Counted from the first letter of the stretch, positions 8,806-18,171 are shown. The stretch is 64,000 nt of DNA from Myxococcota bacterium (GCA_023150835.1 JAKLKB010000018.1:1-64000), one strand, 5' to 3'. Numbers and translations are program-made. The notes: generated from the sequence alone by a model not told the origin.

Positions 8806-9066
8806 GACAATCGAAGAGCTTGCTCGCGTTTTCCAATCACTCGCCTGTAATGGTTGACAAAGTGGTCGTACTCTTCTATTTTCTTCTCTCGTCGAAAAAG
8901 AAGCTGTATGCCTCTTGGATCTGTTTTGTGAAGCTTGAGATCATACTTTGTGTGCAAACCTTCGTGCCTACCCAAAAGTAGCGCCCATCGAGCCTTTCGG
9001 AATCCACAACTGTCCCGTCAACACGGGCTGAGCCGATCCCACCTCGCCTGGTGGTCAGGAGGCAGC

Positions 9067-11073
9067 ATGAAAGACACAGAAGGCTCCATATTTAACATCG
9101 AAAACATCGGCGTCGCGCTTGTTGTTTTCGTGGTTGGTTGTTTTGGCTTGTGGTTGTACTCCAACAAATCCATGAACGCTGAGATAGATCCAACCCATTC
9201 TTCCGCTCAAAAAGAGCCTCGCTCGCAACCTCCGCTCACCCACTCCCATCGAGAAAAAACAGCAAACATCGAAAAACAACCTCTTGTTGCTCTTTCTCCA
9301 TCCTCCCATGCCTCACGCCCTTCAAAACAACCCACGATAGCACTGAACCCAACAACTCCCAGACCAAACAACTCACTCTACCCAGAACTACAAAACTGCT
9401 CTGCCTCGAACCGAGAAACTCTACTCCGCCTACCCGCCTCCGTTCTTTCCGATCTTCAAAAAAAACAGCGCCTCAATTGGTTGGTGCGCACAATAGACAC
9501 GATGACCCCGCAAGCCCTTGCGTTGTTCCAAAAAAACCCTTGGAATCTACCCTTTTTGCTTCTCTCAGACGCCGACGCAACCTTCCGTGTACTTGATCGA
9601 TACGGCTACAGAGCGTGGCGCTTACTCTCGATGTTGGATTTTCGCTCAAGCTCCATCGAAAAAATGTCGAAAGCCATCGACCGTTTTGGAGAGATCGTCC
9701 TTGATATCGGCGAACAACACGGCTTGGCTTTCGCGCTCTTCTTTGTCTCAAAAGCAGAAGATCAAAAAGCCTGTTTACCGAGCCTTTTGTACAAAATGAT
9801 CCGCTCATTCCGAAAAGTGGAGCCTCGCCCTCAAGATGGAACCTCTCAAGCCTTGGCGTTATGGCTCCAAAACCATGACGATCTCCAACAACTTCTCACC
9901 GAGAAAAATGTCCTGTGCGAGGCATTCGATCTCCCGATCGAACTCCTTTCCAACGCCGCATCCATCGTGCGCAGCACAGCTTCCGATTCTCCTTTTTCCA
10001 TGCGCTTTTTGCTTGAAAAAGACCACAACAACCACCACACCGGCCTTCATCTATTAAAAACATACGGGCCACTCGCCGCAAGCACCCTCTACGGGCTGAA
10101 TTACCACCTCGACGAAGACGAAAAACGCGGCGCACTCGTTGTGATCAAACATCGGGGCTGGGATGGACTTTATTTGCTCAACCGATTCCATGAACTCTCC
10201 TCTTGGCGCACACTCCTCAAAAGGAAAGAACTCTACCAAAGCGACACAGCCCCTCTTCTCGCACAAATGATCCACACCATTTTTACTTCTCAAGATCCCA
10301 AACAACAAATCGACCTTTTTTCGAGGATCGGGCGGCTTGAGATTATCGATCGTCAAATCCCTCCTGATCTCACGGACAAAGCACTCGGATGGGTTCCCGG
10401 ATATTCTCTCGCAGCCAATCTTTATCGCTCGACCGCCCGAGGCCACCAGATCAGCGCATCCACGTATATCGCATCCGCTGTCGATGTCATCCCCTACGTA
10501 GGCAAAGTCGGGAAAGTCGGGAAGATATTAACAAAAGGTGGAAAGGGACTGGTGAAAACAATTTATCATACAAAAAAATCCAACGATTACTTCCATCATA
10601 TCAAGAAGCTTATTCCACAAAGTATCCTTCTTTCTTTATCAGAATCGAAAGAAAAAGGCGCAAAGATATTCAACGTCATCCAGCACAAAGCCATCCGACA
10701 GCTAAAAAAACGCCACCCTGCTTCTTTCAAGGCCGCTTTGCCGCTGCTGCTTCGACAACATCTCCTTGAACAAAGCACGCACTCGCTCAAGATCAGCCCA
10801 GCCCCTCAAGGACTTTTTCACCGTATATTGTATTTTCATCAACAAATCCCTGATCTCGCAGCTCAAGCAGTTCTCAAAGCAGCTTCTGGCTTTTCTTCTC
10901 TCGGCATCCGAACTTCTTCATTGCCAAAACCTCTTCGCGACTTGCCTTGGCGAGAAATGATCTCCAACAAGATCCAAGACAAAATACAACAACACTCCTT
11001 TTCGATGTTGATCGAACAAGCCTCTGCTCTCTTCCTTACCCCAACCCGCCCACAGGAGTCCTCGACACCCTAG
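9067..11073 (+). CDS. Membrane-anchored protein, first gene of GTPase operon
   Basis: This encodes 668 residues. ATG at 9067 follows AGGAGG. One membrane helix lies near residues 17-33 (GVALVVFVVGCFGLWLY), followed by a Ser/Pro/Asn-rich linker to about residue 115 and then a large alpha-helical domain. Residues about 440-490 contain the segment WVPGYSLAANLYRS, then VDVIPYVGKVGKVGK. This Gly-rich, IPYVGK-type motif resembles the hydrophobic pre-toxin segments found in polymorphic toxin proteins, but this is inference only. No catalytic motif is visible. The gene is 57 bp upstream of the P-loop GTPase gene and is presumably co-transcribed with it, so a shared role at the inner membrane is likely. 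Confidence 0.7.
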   Translation: MKDTEGSIFNIENIGVALVVFVVGCFGLWLYSNKSMNAEIDPTHSSAQKEPRSQPPLTHSHREKTANIEKQPLVALSPSSHASRPSKQPTIALNPTTPRPNNSLYPELQNCSASNRETLLRLPASVLSDLQKKQRLNWLVRTIDTMTPQALALFQKNPWNLPFLLLSDADATFRVLDRYGYRAWRLLSMLDFRSSSIEKMSKAIDRFGEIVLDIGEQHGLAFALFFVSKAEDQKACLPSLLYKMIRSFRKVEPRPQDGTSQALALWLQNHDDLQQLLTEKNVLCEAFDLPIELLSNAASIVRSTASDSPFSMRFLLEKDHNNHHTGLHLLKTYGPLAASTLYGLNYHLDEDEKRGALVVIKHRGWDGLYLLNRFHELSSWRTLLKRKELYQSDTAPLLAQMIHTIFTSQDPKQQIDLFSRIGRLEIIDRQIPPDLTDKALGWVPGYSLAANLYRSTARGHQISASTYIASAVDVIPYVGKVGKVGKILTKGGKGLVKTIYHTKKSNDYFHHIKKLIPQSILLSLSESKEKGAKIFNVIQHKAIRQLKKRHPASFKAALPLLLRQHLLEQSTHSLKISPAPQGLFHRILYFHQQIPDLAAQAVLKAASGFSSLGIRTSSLPKPLRDLPWREMISNKIQDKIQQHSFSMLIEQASALFLTPTRPQESSTP

Positions 11074-11130
11074 CAACAAGCCGTCGCCATCCAAAAGCCT
11101 GCGGCTTTAACACATCGGAGTCAACAACGC

Positions 11131-13797
11131 ATGACCTCGCAAGTTTCGGGCGCTCCAACAACAAACCATCCACAGACCTCCTCGAAACAAGCCCCACAAC
11201 GTAATTCCTCATCGCGAATTGAGCGATTTCTCGGGATCTTTGGCCCCAAAGCCTCAGGCAAAACTGTTTATCTTACCGCGCTGTATAACCTCAATATCTT
11301 TTCTCAAGAAGACGAATTCACCTTCCATCTCTCCGTACCCGACGGCCATTCCACGCATAGCTACCTCAAAAGGCGATGGCAACAAATGGCCCAACACCGC
11401 CAATGGATAGACGCGACCGAACTCCGCGCCCCCGAAGAGATGCTTTTCAACGTCACATGGCAAGATCCACAAGGTCAGACACGCGATTACCGTGTCGTCT
11501 TACCCGACGCTTGCGGTGAATTAATGGATCGTGCTGAAGAATACTCAAAAACACAACGCTCCAATATCCTCCAATTGCAGCTCAAAGAGGACTATTTTCG
11601 ACAACTCAAGCAAAGTCACGGTGTAGCGCTGTTTATCCCCGGCAACTTAGCACCACAATCCTCCGAAGCAGCCGAGCTCAAACACGCCTTCGATCCCTTG
11701 TTCGACGCTCTCAAAAGAGAACGTGATCAACAGGGCATCAAGCAACCCATCGCCGTCATCGTCACGATGTGGGATATCCACTCTCCCTACCCACAAAACC
11801 ACGCACAAGAAGAGCAAAAAGCGCGAGATTATATTCGCTCTGTGCTAGGTCATTTCGTAGAAGACTTAGAACAACTCGCCTCAAAAGACTTCGTAAAAGT
11901 CTTTCCTATCTCGTCCACAGGCCCACTCCAACCCACCCTCCCACATTCGTTCGCCCAAATACAACACCTTCCTCCTCCCATTCAATTCCGACCCTACCGC
12001 ATCAAAGCCCCCATCCATTGGCTTTTGTCTGCCTATGAGCAGCTCTTACTCGAAAACAGCGAACGCGCCTACGAAAAAGCCATACAACGCCCCAAACTCA
12101 GCCAACTCACCGAGCTAAAAAAACAAATCAACTCTTCTCTCCAAGAACTCGCCCCTTCCCCCCAAAAAGATCGGCTCGAACACATCTCCGATCAGGTTTC
12201 CGACCTTGTGCTTGCTCTCCAAAAAAAATCTCGCAGGAGAAAGTTCTTTTCTACGTTTGTTCTGCTCGCTTTATTGAGCGGCGGCGTCGCTCTCTGGGAT
12301 AAAGCTTTCGAGAAAAAAGCTATTTCAATAGCAGATCAATTTCTTCAAGATCCTAAAACCACGCAGATGCAACGCATCGAAATCCTTAAACATCTCTGCT
12401 TACGCCGCCCACTTCCCACGCAATCGATCTTTGGCTGCTGGCAAAGCATCACTCTCAAAAGAACCCATGTCATCCAGTCTGGTGCTTCGGCGGGCTGGAA
12501 AGAGCTTCTTCCTCTCCCTTCGGAACCTTCTCTTTCTCAATTGCAAGCAAGGATCAACGAACTAGAAACATTCTTACAAGTTTATCCAAACGTGCCTGAA
12601 TCAACACTTGCGAGACAACAATTAGCACAAGCAAAAGGAAACTTCGTGCAAAAAAGACAAGCCGAACAACGCCTTCATTGGAGCCGCTTCCTTGCACAAG
12701 CACAATCCGCCCACACCACTGTCGAACTGGAACAAGCGACAAAAACTTGCCGCGATCAATTCCTTGAAAAAGAAGAATACGCTTGGATGAAGTTGCAGAT
12801 TTCAGAAATCTGCAATCGACTTCGTGTAAAAATGCAGCATCAAAAAGAAGGAACAGCGGTTTTAAGCAAATTGAATGAGATAAAAACGAAAATCGCTCAA
12901 GACAGCCAAAATACAAGTCTTTGTATTAAAGAAACAGGTGATTTTTTGATCACTTATCCACGAACTCAATTTTCCGAAGAGGTCAAAAAAATCCAAGACG
13001 ACTGCAAAAAGAAAGAAGACGAAGGATACTGGAACAAACAAGTGGCCTTATACAAACAAGAAAATCCGACAGAATATCGAAAAATTATTAAACGCGCAAA
13101 AGAATATCTTCAAAACCCGCAATATAAAATCTATACACAAGAAGCAAGATCTCTCATCCAAAAAACCGAGAGCGAATGGGATCGCAGCCAATACCAACAA
13201 ATACAAAATAACTGGCAAAACAACCATTCAAAGCTTGATGCGGCAACGATCGATCGCATCCACACAAAATGCGAAGAATACATCGCAAACGCACCCACTA
13301 AACAAATGAAAACAGCCATCGAAAACTGGCTTCGGTGGCATAAGAAACTGCGTTCCGGCATACAGTTCAACCTTGTCATCGAAAGGATCCGTATCGGAAC
13401 GGAATGGTATAGCCGCCTTCATTGGCCGGATGTTGTTGTCTCTGTCAAAGTCGGCACACAAGAAAAAAAGTCCGAAGAATTTGTTGATCTGAGAGTCGAA
13501 ACCGAATATAGCAGCAACGAAGACAACCATTTGGTGACAAAAAAGCAGTTGCCGCAAACGTTGGGCCCCTTTACGTGGCGCTACGGCAGCGATGATATCA
13601 CCGTTCGTATGCTCAACACAGAGATCACCCAAGCATACGAAAAATCACAAACCGCAAACACAGAGAAATACAACATCTCCTTTTTGCGAGGACAAGTCGC
13701 TGTTCAGTATGGATTTTATATCCATGCTCGCATCGAACCCGTATCCTCCGAAGACCGCACACCAAACAGCGCCATCTTCCCTGACTACAACGACTAA
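11131..13797 (+). CDS. Membrane-anchored P-loop GTPase-like protein
   Basis: This encodes 888 residues. The N-terminal domain (about 30-300) has a Walker A motif GPKASGKT at residues 38-45, a DACG (DxxG-like) motif near 125 and a TMWD (TKxD-like) motif near 212. That is the order G1-G3-G4 of TRAFAC GTPases, and it is reminiscent of the GTPases of bacterial double-GTPase conflict systems. A short coiled-coil precedes a single membrane helix near residues 372-388 (FSTFVLLALLSGGVALW). The remainder is a long, Lys/Glu/Gln-rich helical region followed by a C-terminal beta-rich domain (about 770-888). It is the middle gene of three that all encode single-pass membrane proteins. The exact family was not identified; a nucleotide-driven membrane complex is the inference. 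Confidence 0.75.
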   Translation: MTSQVSGAPTTNHPQTSSKQAPQRNSSSRIERFLGIFGPKASGKTVYLTALYNLNIFSQEDEFTFHLSVPDGHSTHSYLKRRWQQMAQHRQWIDATELRAPEEMLFNVTWQDPQGQTRDYRVVLPDACGELMDRAEEYSKTQRSNILQLQLKEDYFRQLKQSHGVALFIPGNLAPQSSEAAELKHAFDPLFDALKRERDQQGIKQPIAVIVTMWDIHSPYPQNHAQEEQKARDYIRSVLGHFVEDLEQLASKDFVKVFPISSTGPLQPTLPHSFAQIQHLPPPIQFRPYRIKAPIHWLLSAYEQLLLENSERAYEKAIQRPKLSQLTELKKQINSSLQELAPSPQKDRLEHISDQVSDLVLALQKKSRRRKFFSTFVLLALLSGGVALWDKAFEKKAISIADQFLQDPKTTQMQRIEILKHLCLRRPLPTQSIFGCWQSITLKRTHVIQSGASAGWKELLPLPSEPSLSQLQARINELETFLQVYPNVPESTLARQQLAQAKGNFVQKRQAEQRLHWSRFLAQAQSAHTTVELEQATKTCRDQFLEKEEYAWMKLQISEICNRLRVKMQHQKEGTAVLSKLNEIKTKIAQDSQNTSLCIKETGDFLITYPRTQFSEEVKKIQDDCKKKEDEGYWNKQVALYKQENPTEYRKIIKRAKEYLQNPQYKIYTQEARSLIQKTESEWDRSQYQQIQNNWQNNHSKLDAATIDRIHTKCEEYIANAPTKQMKTAIENWLRWHKKLRSGIQFNLVIERIRIGTEWYSRLHWPDVVVSVKVGTQEKKSEEFVDLRVETEYSSNEDNHLVTKKQLPQTLGPFTWRYGSDDITVRMLNTEITQAYEKSQTANTEKYNISFLRGQVAVQYGFYIHARIEPVSSEDRTPNSAIFPDYND

Positions 13798-13945
13798 ACA
13801 CGCGTATGCCTCTTTCACTTTTCCCAATGCTACGACAAACGATATGCACACCAAGGAGAAGCTTGCAACATCCAAGAGACCCAACCAACCCGCGATCCTC
13901 TTTTCAACAACCACAACGCTCCAACAAACCAAGGACGAAACCTTC

Positions 13946-15457
13946 ATGCAAACACCAAAAGAAAACCTCTCACTCCATTCAACGCCAGACTCAAATATAC
14001 CACCGCTCTTTGTTCGTACATGGTTCAAAGAAAAAGGCAGCGTTTATCTGCACAACCAGCGTTGCCCAACAGACATCGCACCGAAACTTTATGAGGCGTT
14101 GGACAAACAAGCAAACGAATCTCTCGCGGCAGAAAAAACATGGAAAAAATGGATGGATTTCAACACTTTTTCAACGTTCGTTTTTTCTCAAAGGCTCCCT
14201 GATCCGAACGCTCCGAATCGCCATTTCACGCAACACCTCGTCGCCATCATGCCCTCAGAGACCGATCCCGCTCTGCTCACGCCCGTCATTTCGACGCTAT
14301 CACTGCCGACCGATGCCAAAGAAGCCGCCCGACTCGGATGGATTGAATTCCAACCCCCTTCTCCGCCAATTCCTCCAGCCAAGCCATCTCCTCCCGCCAA
14401 GAATTATCGTAACTGGCTGTGGAGTGGCGCACTGCTTTTTCTCGCTGCTACTTTGTTATTCTTTGGTTTTCCTAATTATTTGAGGCGATGGTTGGGAATA
14501 GAGAAGGCAAACAAAGCCAAACATTCTGAAGTCTCTCAAACAGATCATCGTTACTGGGAGTGTTCGTGGAAAACCTTTAGCGGGAAAGAGAAGTGGACGG
14601 GCAGCAGCACCGATGACCAAAGTGACAACCAAAAAGTTTGGGACAAAAAAACGACAGACGTGTTGGGCGAATTCAAAAAATTGATTAAAACAAAGGACAT
14701 AGAAGATAAAATTAAAGAGAAAATTGAAAAAGATGACACAGATAAAAAAGATGACACAGGTAAGAAGTCATTAAAGAACGAATGGGAAGAAAAAAGAAAG
14801 CAGGCTACTAAAGAAATTCACAACTGGCTCGCCGAAAATAAAAAAGGAAATAAAAAAGGAAATAAAAAAGGAAACAAAACACAAGAAAAGAGCAAACTCC
14901 AAAGTGAGCTTGAACATCTGCTCTTTCCGAAACCGACAACGAATTCAAAATCAACCAACAATCATGCAAATTATGCAGAACTCAAGCGTTGCATCGAATC
15001 AGCAAGAAGACGAAATATAACGAATTTTCAAGCCTTTTTAAAAAATGAATCTCCCTTTGAAAAGAACCCCGGTGACTTGGAGGACAAACCTAGAGAAAAC
15101 CGCAAACCTAGAGAAAACTACAAAAATTTTGGGAAAGAATGCGGATGTCCAGAAGACCCGATCTCCGGCATAGAAAAATGCGTTCTCGACAAACACCGCA
15201 AACCTGCTCCAAAGATCATCGCAGCCGAGATCCGAGATCGTGTGTTGCGCTATTACAAAAATCAGTGGGATCGATGCGCAAACACCCACAAAGCCCCCAC
15301 AGCCCCAAGATCCCCGAGTAGCCCGAAGGATACAAAATCCCCGAGCAACCAGAAAGGTGCGACAGCACCGAAAGACACGAAAGCCTCACCATCTCCGAAA
15401 GATCCAAAAGCCTCGCCATCCCCAGCCAAGGCACCGCAACGCCCCCCATTGCGTTGA
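13946..15457 (+). CDS. Single-pass membrane protein, third gene of GTPase operon
   Basis: This encodes 503 residues. ATG at 13946 is preceded by AAGGA ten bases away; an upstream in-frame ATG at 13844 lacks a ribosome binding site. A soluble N-terminal domain (residues 1-140) contains WFKEKGSVYLHNQR and a Pro-rich linker. A membrane helix follows at about 156-175. The second half is very rich in Lys and Glu, with a KKGN motif repeated three times near residue 300. The C-terminal tail is Pro/Ser/Lys-rich (KASPSP repeats). It follows the GTPase gene by 148 bp on the same strand. No known domain was recognised. Confidence 0.65.
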   Translation: MQTPKENLSLHSTPDSNIPPLFVRTWFKEKGSVYLHNQRCPTDIAPKLYEALDKQANESLAAEKTWKKWMDFNTFSTFVFSQRLPDPNAPNRHFTQHLVAIMPSETDPALLTPVISTLSLPTDAKEAARLGWIEFQPPSPPIPPAKPSPPAKNYRNWLWSGALLFLAATLLFFGFPNYLRRWLGIEKANKAKHSEVSQTDHRYWECSWKTFSGKEKWTGSSTDDQSDNQKVWDKKTTDVLGEFKKLIKTKDIEDKIKEKIEKDDTDKKDDTGKKSLKNEWEEKRKQATKEIHNWLAENKKGNKKGNKKGNKTQEKSKLQSELEHLLFPKPTTNSKSTNNHANYAELKRCIESARRRNITNFQAFLKNESPFEKNPGDLEDKPRENRKPRENYKNFGKECGCPEDPISGIEKCVLDKHRKPAPKIIAAEIRDRVLRYYKNQWDRCANTHKAPTAPRSPSSPKDTKSPSNQKGATAPKDTKASPSPKDPKASPSPAKAPQRPPLR

Positions 15458-15480
15458 GCCTCCGTCCACACCGCGCTGAC

Positions 15481-15545
15481 ACACCTACACCACGCTGCCC
15501 CTTGCACCTACACCACGCTGCCTTTCACACCTGTACAACGCCAGC
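15481..15545. repeat. Direct repeats abutting a gene 3' end
   Basis: CACCTACACCACGCTGCC occurs at about 15481 and 15507, with a third diverged copy (CACCTGTACAACGCCAGCC) near 15530, right next to the stop of the minus-strand gene at 15547. Confidence 0.55.
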
Positions 15546-15546
15546 C

Positions 15547-16614
15547 TCACACCAGCACTTCCGCCAACAAAGCACACAGCCCGTGAGGCGTGGCCTCCTC
15601 TTTGTCTGTGAGAGCGAAGCGCAGCCCCGCTTGGTGTAGGTGATGTTGTGCTTCTTTGCTTGCCCGCGCCAAAACGGAACGCACCTTGTAGGCAGAGACG
15701 GTCTGCGTAGACAGCCCAGCGAGCGCCTTCCAGACCACCGAAGCAGCCCGATAGATCCGCAAATGATCGCGCCACACACAAGCGTCCCCTTGTTCTTGCG
15801 GATCCAAAAATCCCCACCAACGGGGGTGATCCAACGCATATCGCTTCGACGGATAACGGCGTTTGCCTCCTTCGATCCCGTACGACTGCAACATCCCCGT
15901 CCTTTCGAGATCGCTCAACGCCAACAAGATACCCCGTTCGGTATAGCCCGAATATCCGGCGATCTCTTTGACCGTACACGTTTCCTGCATCAGCAGCGCC
16001 AACAGCACCTCTGCTTTGCATCCCATCCCCACCAGATGACGCAACAAAAAACGTAATCCCGTCGATGCGTTGGCTAGATGCCCCCCAAAAGGTGCTGATC
16101 GCAGAACAAAAGCGCCACGCAACCAACCATACCGAAGAAATATCGGATCGGTTTCTCCAAAAATGGGCAAAGATGTGCCGTCTTTGTTCAAAAACAAAGG
16201 TCGTGAAACAATGACATTTATGTCCGTAAAGCTCGCTATTTTCTCCCAACGCTTTTGCTTTCCCTGCTCAACCACAACAGACGCAAAGGCTCCTGCCAAC
16301 GGATGCAAGTCTTTTTCTTCTTGCTCTTTCAACAAAGCCTGAAGCCGTGAGACATCGATCTCATCGCCCGCATAACAACACCACCGCAGAACTTCATCAA
16401 AGATCCGTGGCTCCGTTCGCCCCCACCGCCACGTTGAAAGCAACATCACTTCTGGATCGACAACAACACTGTTCGCCTCCACAGAGCGAACACCCGAAGA
16501 AATGCCTCCCCATCGCTCAGCGAGCGAAGCAACAAGATCTTTCGTAAGTTTTTGTATGGCCTGTAATACTTCTTCTTGATGATCGTACTTAGCCTCTAAG
16601 TTCATTTGCAACAT
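15547..16614 (-). CDS. Winged-helix partner of nucleotidyltransferase (putative antitoxin)
   Basis: This encodes 355 residues. The start overlaps the 3' end of the nucleotidyltransferase gene by 26 bases (ATG at 16614, or 16605), so the pair is translationally coupled. Residues about 205-260 form a winged helix: CTVKEIAGYSGYTERGILLAL, then LERTGML, then a wing with GGKRRYP. The N-terminal half is helical and contains a strand-rich segment around DINVIVSRPLFL. The arrangement resembles AbiEi-like regulators that pair with MNT-fold enzymes. I infer it may neutralise and autoregulate the enzyme. The role is not proven by sequence. Confidence 0.65.
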   Translation of the reverse strand: MLQMNLEAKYDHQEEVLQAIQKLTKDLVASLAERWGGISSGVRSVEANSVVVDPEVMLLSTWRWGRTEPRIFDEVLRWCCYAGDEIDVSRLQALLKEQEEKDLHPLAGAFASVVVEQGKQKRWEKIASFTDINVIVSRPLFLNKDGTSLPIFGETDPIFLRYGWLRGAFVLRSAPFGGHLANASTGLRFLLRHLVGMGCKAEVLLALLMQETCTVKEIAGYSGYTERGILLALSDLERTGMLQSYGIEGGKRRYPSKRYALDHPRWWGFLDPQEQGDACVWRDHLRIYRAASVVWKALAGLSTQTVSAYKVRSVLARASKEAQHHLHQAGLRFALTDKEEATPHGLCALLAEVLV

Positions 16615-17179
16615 CCATGAATCCCAAAAGGTCCAAGAGTTCCAGCAACATTTGCTTGTAGCCTTCCGATGGATCGTGTGTCATCGACCATAACGCTGCT
16701 GCTTTTAACTCGCCTGCGTTGGGTTCCAATAACCTCAAATCATCCAAATGCTTACCAACACCCGAATCCACCGTTGCGTACAACTTGAAATGGATCTGAT
16801 CATAGCGGCTCAGAAAACGAACTGTCAGTAGCGCTCCGTATACTCGAACCATGCAACGCTCCAACAAGCCCTCAGGCAGTCCTAAACGTTGGTTCTCCGC
16901 AGGCCCAGCATTCAACCAATCTTTTGGCAACCCGTCATCCTCCGCCACACGCTGCACCGCTCGCAGCAAAGGTTCCGAAAAAGGTTCGGGAAAACAATCT
17001 TTGCCCCCCACGACTCGCGCAACGACATCCACATCCCGCGTCGCACGCTCCACCAAGCCGAGTACTTGCAAACCCGCGCCACCACAAACCACCAAGTCCA
17101 ATCGCTCCGCACCTTCCAATTCCAACGCGTCTGCCAAATGCTCTAATTGCTCGTGTATTTGCTTTGCTTCGGAAAACAT
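16589..17179 (-). CDS. DUF6036/AbiEii-like nucleotidyltransferase
   Basis: This encodes 196 residues. ATG at 17179 lies seven bases after GGAGG; a longer frame from 17218 has a poorer site. The N-terminal half carries the minimal nucleotidyltransferase signature: VVCGGAGLQVLGL, then R-A-T-R-D-V-D-V near residues 45-50, with the paired aspartates that bind metal. The C-terminal half is helical. Families of this type (DUF6036, AbiEii) transfer nucleotides to tRNA or protein and commonly act as toxins in toxin-antitoxin or phage-defence pairs. The overlapping winged-helix gene downstream supports that reading. The substrate is unknown. Confidence 0.75.
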   Translation of the reverse strand: MFSEAKQIHEQLEHLADALELEGAERLDLVVCGGAGLQVLGLVERATRDVDVVARVVGGKDCFPEPFSEPLLRAVQRVAEDDGLPKDWLNAGPAENQRLGLPEGLLERCMVRVYGALLTVRFLSRYDQIHFKLYATVDSGVGKHLDDLRLLEPNAGELKAAALWSMTHDPSEGYKQMLLELLDLLGFMDVANELRG

Positions 17180-17335
17180 CGCCACGCCTCCATCCGCTGC
17201 TTCGCTCTCAAACAACATCCACCCCGATCTTCTTTATAAAGAATAAAATGTGCTTCTGTAAAGAATAAAATATGCCTTTGTAAAGAACAAAATATACCTT
17301 TACAAACAAGAGCGGTACAACAAAGACCCCACACA

Positions 17336-17464
17336 GTTGCCAAAAAAAGCCGTGTTCGCGCTATTTCAAGCGGCGGTGCTGTTTGTTTGAAAGGCGAATG
17401 ATCACCCCGCCGATACGGGGTCAAGGGGCGACAGTCCCTTGCGGGGTTTGGGGCAGCACCCCAT
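17336..17464 (+). repeat. Element A copy 1
   Basis: This is a dispersed repeat of about 130 bp. It begins AAAAAAAGCCGTGTTCGCG, has a GTTTGAAA motif in the middle and CGCCGATACGGGGTCAAGGG next, and ends in a GGGGCAGCACCCC hairpin. The first and third blocks are inverted relative to each other. Confidence 0.75.
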
Positions 17465-17483
17465 CCTCTCGGATATCGTGGGA

Positions 17484-17597
17484 TACGAGATCCGCCCGTT
17501 GAGTTATCGTAAAGACGTAGGGGCAGCCCCCTGTGGCTGCCCAACGATCGGGCGTCTACGTGCTCTCTTTTGCTGCGTACATCACTCGGATATCGTA
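17484..17597 (+). mobile_element. Element B copy (MITE-like), 114 bp
   Basis: The element runs from TACGAGATCCG to CGGATATCGTA, with a central hairpin GGGCAGCC...GGCTGCCC. The flanks (GGA and TTA) do not form a target duplication, so this copy has decayed or been rearranged against the adjoining element A. It ends 37 bp upstream of the acetyltransferase start and may affect its promoter. Confidence 0.7.
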
Positions 17598-17634
17598 TTA
17601 TCCATAGCCTCGATCCTATCGGGAGATCTTGCAC

Positions 17635-18171
17635 ATGAACACGAACAAACAGCGGTTGCCAAGCAGCCAACGACTCACCCTGCGCCTCCTGAGCACAGGG
17701 GATCTTGATGCGGTGACGGCCATTTATCGGGACAACCGACGATTTTTTCAGTTGATTGCCGGCATCAATGAGCCGCCCGAAGAGTACATTTGTGCCGAGA
17801 TGCAAGAGGGGCCGCTCGGATACGAAGACCACAAGCACTTCTTTGGGCTGTTTTTGCGTGAAAGTGGCGAGATGATCGGAGTTGCCGACTTTGTGGTCAA
17901 CTATCCGAGCGCAGGCAAGGGGATCTTCGGATTGCTGTTGTTGTCAGAACAGCATCAGTCCGAGGGGTTCGGAACAGAGGCGGTGGGGCTAGTCGAAGCT
18001 TGGGCACGAGAAAGCGGTGCAACGAGCGAAGTCACCGTCGGCGTGGAGTGGGTGAACGAGCGAGCCCGCAGATTCTGGCGCAAATGCGGCTATCGCCCGA
18101 CAGGAGAGAGCTTTAAGACGACTGCTTTAGGGCGGACACATCAGGCGGAAGTACTTCTCAAGCAGCTTTGA
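17635..18171 (+). CDS. GNAT-family acetyltransferase (RimJ/RimL type)
   Basis: This encodes 178 residues, a normal length for the family. ATG at 17635 is preceded by GGGAG. The fold can be followed from LRLLSTGDLDAV at the N-terminus to the acetyl-CoA binding strand-helix (GLLLLSEQHQSEGFGTEA, near residues 100-120). The C-terminal part, VNERARRFWRKCGYRPTGE, is typical of enzymes that acetylate N-terminal amino or side-chain groups. The substrate cannot be inferred. The gene is bracketed by copies of dispersed elements A and B and has no operon partner. Confidence 0.85.
   Translation: MNTNKQRLPSSQRLTLRLLSTGDLDAVTAIYRDNRRFFQLIAGINEPPEEYICAEMQEGPLGYEDHKHFFGLFLRESGEMIGVADFVVNYPSAGKGIFGLLLLSEQHQSEGFGTEAVGLVEAWARESGATSEVTVGVEWVNERARRFWRKCGYRPTGESFKTTALGRTHQAEVLLKQL

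Larger units (their letters stand above)
8170..9066. other. Repeat-bearing intergenic region, no gene
   Basis: Nearly 900 bp lie between the divergent genes at 8169 (minus) and 9067 (plus). The region holds a threefold interspersed repeat (8411-8564) and decayed copies of the window's dispersed elements (8660-8805). Short open frames lack ribosome binding sites. Confidence 0.6.

Noticed and set aside
13844-13945. Upstream start for the third gene of the GTPase operon
   Set aside because: The in-frame ATG at 13844 has no ribosome binding site, while the ATG at 13946 has AAGGA at a usable distance.
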